Part shown: piece by piece, positions 58,401 to 64,000 of the stretch
How positions within the stretch are numbered: position 1 is the first letter of the stretch
Layout: every line of letters starts with the position of its first letter
Assembly: GCA_964247055.1 (NCBI GenBank)
Contig: OZ176053.1
Span: 1,736,001 to 1,800,000 of the forward strand
DNA length: 64,000 nucleotides
DNA from: Paragordius varius
Lineage: Eukaryota; Nematomorpha
Reading direction: 5' to 3'
Position numbers and translations under genes: made by a program
Notes under the pieces: generated by a model
Told to the model about the DNA's origin: nothing
Seen by the model: only the letters and a program-made list of their open reading frames with translations
Database searches by the model: none

Positions 58401-59335
58401 AACATCAAGGATTTTTCCAGTGAGTTAAATCTCATAGGTCAAAGTAAAATAGTTTGGTGCGGATGAACATTCCAAGCAATGACATATCGGGATTGATTTT
58501 ATTTAAAATTGCATTGTTAATTATATTATCCGTCCATTTTAATTGCAAGAGTTTTCTCCACATCTTGAGTTCAAAGTAGTTTATTATTCGGATTTCAAAG
58601 TCCAACCTTCGCATGTAGAGAAAAGTTGGAAAATGATTGCATTTGTCAGTCAAGTTTTGCTTTTTAAGCTGACATCATGGGATGCCCAAATTTTGGCTCC
58701 AGCCAAATACTTGATTATCATTTAAATCAGATATTTTAAATAAGCGGCCCTGTGATATTCTAAGTTTGGGCCGCGAAAAAATTTAAAAAATTACTAAATT
58801 AAGGCAAATTACACAATTTGAAAACTATTAATAATCCAATAAAGCTTTCGGTTCGCGAAGAAGTAGCAAAAATTAATTTGCTAATTTTTACAGACTCAGG
58901 TTTATCTAAAAAAATATTTATTAGTGCCCCTATATTTTTTAAATGCAATCCGCGAAGCCATTTAAGTTACCCCCTTTGAAATTAGGGATAAAATTTTTTT
59001 ATATTAAATTATCACCTTATGAAAATCGGGAGCTACAGTAAAATGTAACTTTACTAGCCTATTATAGACATTAAGACATCTCGATTTTCGTATTCAAAAT
59101 TATTATAAGTTTGAAAATGTTGAGTTAATAATTATATATAGTTTAAACACTAAATAAATAAATGTCTTAAATATAATAAAATATTGATAAAAAAAATTAA
59201 TTTACGATAAATTTTTTAAAATTTAACAATTTAATTATAAAAACTTTTACCTCTAATTTTATAACCAGTATTAGTTGAGATTATCCAAAAATGAATGATA
59301 ATTATGGAAATTGGCAGGATTAGAATATTTTGCAT
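42252..59335 (-). CDS. Secreted-protein gene with symmetric micro-exon tail, unrecognised
   Basis: Exons (minus): 59335-59251 (MQNILILPISIIIIHFWI, a signal peptide), 56255-56074, 56048-55938, 54145-54032, 53920-53789, 53655-53640 (16 nt, tentative), 51734-51387, 49917-49804, then fourteen micro-exons to 42721 and a final exon 42307-42252 with the stop. Every junction agrees in phase and the sum is 489 residues. The ectodomain (about residues 30-330) has many N-glycosylation sequons (NMS, NLT, NKT, NAT, NIT, NDT, NQT, NES) and beta-rich stretches such as KFNITINDTKKGYIILNSV. It then meets the polybasic KRKKRSP, a likely furin-type site. After it comes a 38-residue segment (LMMTALESGQLSPMSK...) and an Ala/Gly/Glu-rich tail. 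I do not recognise the family. The signal peptide and sequons imply secretion or display. Confidence 0.8.
43971..44275. mobile_element. Foldback-like element, family A
   Basis: Left tip 'cataccatttacagtttaaa', interior typical of family A, right arm 'agggtgaattt...'. The right tip is decayed. It lies between micro-exons 46040-46032 and 43788-43744. Confidence 0.75.
46998..47572. mobile_element. Foldback-like element, family B copy 2
   Basis: Tips 'taccatttggacttcaagag' and 'actcttgacttgcaaatggt'. Arms are short: four to five 'aagttggtccttgaac' units at left, one to two at right. The interior is the inverted counterpart of the centre of 20921-21766 ('gatttgattgataaaag'). Lies in a micro-exon gene intron. 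Confidence 0.85.
47733..48993. mobile_element. Foldback-like element, family C
   Basis: Tips 'tataccagttcccagtctaa' and 'agactgggaaatggtata'. Both arms are arrays of a 21-bp unit ('cgttttcccagtcaatcgaa' type), about seven units left (47752-47887) and eight right (48820-48985). The inner halves are also inverted: 'cagcgtaatattaggatatt' on the left pairs with 'aatatcctaatattacgctg' on the right. A family J hAT MITE (48206-48486) sits in the centre. Confidence 0.92.
48206..48486. mobile_element. hAT-type MITE, family J, nested in family C element
   Basis: Ends 'cgggtgcctaacgcggcttg' and 'gaagccatttggttagacac'. The right end and 'gtgcggcccac' block match 19742-20011. Target duplication not clear. 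Confidence 0.75.
49086..49315. mobile_element. TIR element, family K copy 1
   Basis: 'gtcgtagcttgcatttccag' at left and 'cccgaagctacgctgatatt' at right form an inverted end (AGCGTAGCTT). The middle, 'actcataaacgggtaatttt' and 'aataataacttttaaataca', matches 55553-55795. Confidence 0.65.
50870..51330 (-). repeat. Dispersed repeat, family H copy 2
   Basis: Inverted relative to 5080-5530. Ends with the same 'gatataaaactaccccaaaa' motif, here just 57 bp from coding exon 51734-51387. Confidence 0.55.
52761..53032. mobile_element. Family D MITE
   Basis: CAGTAAAAATTAAATTTATA and 'cagacaaaatgtaaa' at left; 'acgttttgtctgtta' at right; inner 'aaaagacaaccgtac' present. Confidence 0.8.
53423..53594. 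mobile_element. Foldback-like element, family E copy 2
   Basis: 'atacatttttcagacaaaag' at left, arrays of 'aatgttgcgtttg' units, and 'tttgacaaaaaaatgtata' at right. Same family as 38416-38674 but more decayed. It ends 46 bp from the tentative 16-nt exon 53655-53640. Confidence 0.7.
54630..55150 (+). mobile_element. GGGGTA-tip element, family G copy 2
   Basis: TTGGGGTAGTTGGATACCCC at the left mirrors 'ggggtatttagatgccccaa' at the right. Each tip is itself a hairpin. Interior 'gcacttatataacattaatt...' is shared with 60921-61350 and with 3780-3996 inverted. Confidence 0.75.
55437..55474. repeat. (TA)n microsatellite
   Basis: About 19 TA units in an intron of the micro-exon gene. Confidence 0.95.
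55553..55795. mobile_element. TIR element, family K copy 2, decayed
   Basis: 'ggcatagcttatatttctgg', 'gcatgaatccatgatggcg', 'actcataaatgggtgatttt' and 'aataataacttttacatacc' align with 49086-49315. The right end is poorly kept. Confidence 0.6.
57158..57846. mobile_element. Palindromic element, family F copy 2 (shortened)
   Basis: 'cactttgtaaaagggagggt' and 'gagatagcttatgaccggtg' at left match F1. The right end is '...ttttcacacagta'. The right half is much shorter than in F1 and F3. Confidence 0.75.
58217..58730 (-). mobile_element. LINE 3' fragment, RTE-like reverse transcriptase end
   Basis: Two overlapping minus-strand frames code the C-terminus of a non-LTR retrotransposon ORF: LDFEIRIINYFELKMWRKLL, KWTDNIINNAILNKI, KLFYFDL, then NSLEKSLMLGKVSGKRKRGR and RIRWMDNI, ending IAKSRPRRS. 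The 'EKSLMLGK..G+R+RGR.R.RW.D.I' block is characteristic of this LINE class (BovB/RTE-like). One frameshift near 58435. The 5' part is missing, as usual for LINE insertions. It lies in intron 1 of the micro-exon gene, same strand. Confidence 0.9.
58740..58975. mobile_element. hAT-type MITE, family J, decayed
   Basis: 'taagcggccctgtgatattc' and 'gggccgcgaaaaaa' at left; 'aatccgcgaagccatttaag' and 'ttacccccttt' at right resemble family J. It directly abuts the LINE fragment. Confidence 0.55.
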
Positions 59336-59694
59336 ATTAAAAATCTTAATTAATGGGCCGTGGATATTGATTTTAAAAAATTTATATAATGAATAATATA
59401 AAACAACTATCTATTAGATATCAATTAAAAGCAATAATTTTTATATAATGCTGACTTGTTTTATTATATCATCCTAGCAATTATCATTTAAGGCGGCTAG
59501 CCAGACACATACAAAAATATTCAAAGAAAAAAAAGAAAGCTACATTTACATAATAAATTTTTATTGTTCGATTTTACAACAAATATTTAATTAGCACCTA
59601 TTTATATCACGTATCCGTAAAAATCATTATAAGAAATAATGGCAAAATTTTACTTATATAACACATAATATTATTATTTATTTTAATATATCTA
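59336..59694. promoter_or_regulatory. 5' flank of the micro-exon gene
   Basis: Upstream of the predicted start at 59335 (minus strand). AT-rich with no distinct motif. The promoter presumably lies here or further right; nothing specific can be claimed. Confidence 0.3.
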
Positions 59695-60921
59695 CACTGT
59701 GTGCAATAAAATATTTAACGAAATAATTTTTTTTTCGTGAGATGCTTATAACGAGCTAATTCATTTCAATTTTTTTATTTGTTAACAACCTAATTTTTGA
59801 AATATTCAGAGAAAATTAAAATTTGGCAGAATAAGTGAAAATTATGGATAATTAAGGATATCAAAAATTAATGATAAAGGTTGAGAAATTATGGTTGATC
59901 ATTATTTTAAGAGATTTCTTTGAATAAATAGCTTAATATTATATAAATAGGGTTTCCATAAAATCTCCGATCAAAAGATGGCGTTTTTCATTAAAACACT
60001 TAAAAGTCAAAATGGTTGAAACTATGATAAAATAATTTTTTTATTTAATAGCTAAATTAACTATTAAAATCTTAACATTCATATTTATTCAGTAAAAAGC
60101 TTCTATATCAAAATAAAACTAAGAAGTATTGTTTTATTTTCATTTTTTTGTCTGGTTTATGAGTGTATAATATTCTGTCTTTAGAATCTTACATAAGTGG
60201 TAGTTATAAGGTATATAATTTATGCAAAATAGGATTTAAAATCGTAGAAATTCAACCAAATATCTGTACATATCCCAGAAAAAAATTACTTTGTGGTAAA
60301 ACAAACCTGTTAAAGGATTTTATAAGGATTATTGGTTGATATTCTACAACTTTTAAATGCTATTATGCATAAATTATATACTTTATAAATCCCTCTCATG
60401 TAAAATTCCAAAATAATACATTAATTTTTTATATACTCATAACCCAGATGACAAAAATAAAAAATAAAAAACAATTTTCTTAGTTATATTTTAATATTGA
60501 ATTTTTTTTATCGAATAAAATATGAATGTTAAAATTAATAGTGAGTTTAGCTATTAAATAATTATAAAAAGTTATTTTATTATAGTTTCATAAAAAAATT
60601 TTAACTTTTAAGTGTGTTAAAGAAAAACGCCATTTGATCTAAGATTTTATCGAAACCCTATTTATAATGATTTTAAGCTATTTATTTAATGAAAATATCT
60701 TTTAAAATGATAATCAACCATAATATCTCAACCCTTATCATTATTTTTTGAATTACCCTTAATTATCCAAATTTTTCACTTTTTTCCCAATTTTGATTTT
60801 CTCTGAATATTTCAAAAACCAGGTTGTAACAAATAAAAAAAATGCGAGAAATGAATTGGGTTTCTCTTGAAAATAAAATTTTTTCGATAAATTAAAATGA
60901 CCGTCTTTTATGCATTTTGCA
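59695..60921. mobile_element. Palindromic element, family F copy 3
   Basis: Left tip CACTGTGTGCAATAAAATAT preceded by TA. 'gatggcgtttttcattaaaa' near 59978 pairs with 'aaagaaaaacgccatttgat' near 60620. About 1.2 kb with two long inverted halves, more diverged than F1. The right tip, 'gcattttgcac', merges into the family G repeat. Confidence 0.8.
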
Positions 60922-61350
60922 CTTATATAACATTAATAAACCATAATATATACAAAACTTTTTTCAAAAATACTTAAAATTTCTTATTTTAAGGTAAAAC
61001 CTAAAGGTAAAAATTTAGACGCGACATGTGTGCATTGGCTAAATTGAAAAATAATACAAAATAAACCACTTTTCTATTCATATCTATGTTAGATGTGATT
61101 TAAATAAAAAATTAGCTTTTATTATCTTGAAAAATACACAAATATTTTGCAAAAATTTTGGAAAATAAAAATGACCGCCAAGTAGTTTGAAATGGAACTT
61201 TTTTTAAAAACGAAATTTCACTAAGATATTTTAACTTATTTATATAATTTGTATTAGGATAGAAGCATAAATTTAAATTGGGACTATTTCCTTCAGTAGT
61301 TTTTTTAAAATTTGACTTATTTGGTCTGGGGTATTGTGATACCCTAAATT
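60921..61350 (+). mobile_element. GGGGTA-tip element, family G copy 3
   Basis: Parallel to 54630-55150: 'acttatataacattaat', 'aataatacaaaataaaccac', 'taggatagaagcat', and the right tip 'ggtctggggtattgtgatac'. The left tip is missing where it meets F3. Confidence 0.75.
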
Positions 61351-61896
61351 GGATCTAAATATTAAGTAGTTGTTTGAAATATTATAAGATTGTTAGGTTG
61401 AAATGCTTTAATCTCTAACTAAATGATTTTAATATTAGTCCGTATATTAAATTCAATAAAACTTATATTTATTAAGATACCGCTCAATCAGCGGGCCAAC
61501 AAAAAGAGAAATTCCAGGTTTACTCTGAATCGAAATGTAATTAATTGTTTAAAATAAATAAATATAATGAACGATTTGATTGTGAAAATACGACAAATTC
61601 CATATTTAGACTCCTTGTCTTGTTAGCCTTATATATATTGCAAAAAGGTTAAAATATAAATGCAATTGGTAATCTATTGGCCTTATTATTAAGTTAAGTA
61701 ATGCGGAAATTTTGGCCGTACAATTTATATGTTATTGATGGGTTAGTTGGGGACTACGCCATAAACGAAAAATTCGCAATCACAATGGATAATAGTGAAA
61801 AGATGTTATATAAAGTTATATCGAAATTCATATTGATACAATAAAAATAGATTACCAAGCACATTTCCAATATAAATCAATCGACTTCATTATTGC

Positions 61897-62085
61897 ATTT
61901 AGGGCGTTTTAATACGTTTCCTGTGTTAAAATCATCATATTTTATCAGTCCGAAAAAACAATCAGCGATAAAAAACAAAATCTGCACAAATGAATTTAGG
62001 GCGTTTTAATACGTTGCCTGTGTTAAAAGCATCATATTTTATCAGTCCGAAAAAACAATCAGCGATAAAAAACAAAATCCAATTT
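61897..62085. repeat. Recent 97-bp tandem duplication
   Basis: The unit starting 'atttagggcgttttaatacg' at 61897 recurs at 61994 with only two or three differences over about 90 bp, including 'atcagtccgaaaaaacaatc'. Non-coding as far as can be seen. Confidence 0.9.
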
Positions 62086-64000
62086 GGTTCAGGGTAAAGG
62101 TAGTATAACACAGTATAATGATTCGTTGGAAGGTGGCAGGAAGTTTGAAAAACCAAGAAAATTTATCAATATATTTAATGCTAAAAATATAAATTATTGA
62201 TCAAGCAAACTATCGAAAAACGCGAGTTCTGTATAGATATGAAAAAAATATTTGTAAAATACAAGCTTTACTCTATTTTCCGAAAAAAGGCCGCCATTAT
62301 TTTGTGTTATATCTCCGCTCAGAAGAAAAAATCGAATGCCTGTATAGAGACTTGGCTTAAATGGAATTTACAACATTTCATTTTCCGGGGCACAATGCTA
62401 ATTTTAGGGCATAATCAAAAATTTTATTTTTAAATATCGTTATAGGGCATCCCAATAAAATAGCCATTATTTCGCTATGTCATCAAATTTACAAGATTTT
62501 TTTTATATTTGTTGGTTAATTCACATTAATGTGGGTCTGTTAGGCAATACGTATCGTATAGTAAAAACATAGTTTGTCTATATCTAAATATACACATTTA
62601 ATGTTACAAGATAACAAACAAAATTGTTTAATTTCCCCCATTTTTTTTAATCGCACGTTACTATATTGCCAATTGGTCAAAAATAATACTGCTCAACAAG
62701 GTTTTGCACCACCCCATTATTGCATTTTCTGATACCTAATGGCATGGAAAGGCCAAAACAAAAAAGAAAATTGAGGCCACCATTAGGATTTTTCCGAAAT
62801 TTAATTTTTAAATTTGTATTTAATTTAAGAATAAAAATCATTCCTCGTGTATATATGTTAAAAATATTCAAACAAACAAGTCGATACAAGTAATATTTTA
62901 TGCATCAATAACAAAATTCTAGGCATTAATTAAGATACTAAACAAGCTAAGAGCCAAAGTATTAAAAATCTAAGAGGGGCTTATGTTTAGTTATATAGAT
63001 CCGGGCGGCTGCACAAGATCTGCATATCCCCCAAGCTATCCAATTATGCCAGATATGGCAAAGATAACAATAAGTAATCTTAAAGCCCGATAAGAGACTT
63101 GTAAGCAAAATCCAGGCAAATTGATATGTCAAATTAACCAATTCACAGAATAAAGTTAGATAAATTCTACAATTAAATTGAATAAAAAGATTAGGTAAAT
63201 ACAAATGATCTAATTACATAATGGTAAATTCTACTAAAAGTGGCTACACAACATCCATCTGAAATTTAAAATGCAAAACAACCAATAATTTTAAAAAATA
63301 AAGTATATCCACTAGGTATAAGTAAAGGATTTTTTGTAAGAACCAACTCAAGAAAAAAAGCCTAATAAGTACTCGAAAGAACAAAAACTAACAAAAATAT
63401 AGCCTATCTAAAAGCCGAAGGTTTAAACCATATAATGCCTTTTATAGTATTTTTTTAAAAAATTTTTATATGTAAAAATTTACTTGAAAGAAAAAGACTA
63501 AATTTTGACGTTTAAGTCCGAACTATTTTTTTCTCTCTGATATTTAAACATATTTATATTCAAAAGATAGAGTTTAAAATATTAAATGATATTAAGTTTA
63601 TAATATAATAGCATTTTATTATAAAGTTATATTTAATTTTCTCTCGATTTTCTCTTGTTTTTGAAAAATTGAAAAACCTATAATATTTCAAAATTCTGAG
63701 TGGCGGGATCAAAAATTTTTTCACATTCGGTTTTAAAACACTGAAATTAGTCATAATTTAAAGGTTTGAGTGGTGGTCAAAAATGTCCAAATTTGTCGAC
63801 TAGTGTAATGTAAAGTGGCCATTACTGCATTTACCTTATATGCTAAAAACCAGTTAAATAGATTAAAAAAGCAATTCTTCGGAAAACGTAGAATAAAATT
63901 AGAGCCGTAGTTATAAATGCTAAAAATTACAATTACTTTTTTCAAAATTCTGTCAACCAAATCTCGTTGGTGACAAAAACTATGGTGGTCATGTGAACAA
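62086..64000. other. Intergenic, no gene recognised
   Basis: Several short ORFs (for example 62197-62433 plus and 62962-63204 minus) are open, but none shows a known motif or splice context. The patch at 62960-63130 is richer in G+C and in-frame readable on the minus strand. It remains unexplained. Confidence 0.5.

Noticed and set aside
1-64000. tRNA, rRNA or bacterial-type operon features
   Set aside because: None found by eye; gene structure is spliced and eukaryotic throughout.

Overview
The window is AT-rich metazoan nuclear DNA (roughly 75-80% A+T by eye). It has sparse, intron-rich genes set in a dense layer of small DNA transposons. Five protein genes can be reconstructed exon by exon from homology, GT-AG sites and phase agreement: (1) a carbohydrate sulfotransferase (minus, 1507-3243, 5' end not found); (2) cyclin E (plus, 5858-8582); (3) membrane-bound transcription factor site-1 protease, S1P/MBTPS1 (minus, 29742-11580, full catalytic triad); (4) a ZNRF1/2-type E3 ubiquitin ligase (plus, 29895-34272); (5) an unrecognised secreted-protein gene (minus, 59335-42252) with a run of tiny symmetric exons. 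The first four families place the host firmly in the animals. Several introns are only 23-30 nt long, next to introns of several kb. That combination suggests a derived, AT-rich lineage. Very short introns have been reported in dicyemids, and other reduced or parasitic animals are possible; I cannot name the species.

Layout: 1-1.4 kb holds a LINE 3' fragment and a Helitron-like element; 1.5-3.2 kb the sulfotransferase; 3.3-5.8 kb repeats; 5.9-8.6 kb cyclin E; 8.6-11.5 kb intergenic with a hAT MITE. S1P fills 11.6-29.7 kb, its introns packed with MITEs and inverted-repeat elements. S1P and ZNRF are head to head, with 152 bp between start codons. From 34.3 to 42.2 kb there is no gene, only nested elements. 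The micro-exon gene occupies 42.3-59.3 kb. From 59.3 to 64 kb only repeats are visible.

Most notable is the fifth gene. After a signal peptide and a glycosylation-rich ectodomain ending near a polybasic KRKKR site, its tail is coded by at least fourteen exons of 9-51 nt. All are multiples of three and all sit between phase-1 introns, so any can be skipped without losing frame. They spell an Ala/Gly/Glu-rich tail. The design resembles schistosome micro-exon genes and aphid bicycle genes, but I see no sequence relation to either.

The second notable theme is a set of foldback-like elements in four sequence families. They share near-identical tips (ATACCATTT...AAATGGTAT), and each arm is a tandem array with a period of about 21 bp. 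Their arms produce most of the repetitive false ORFs in the window.
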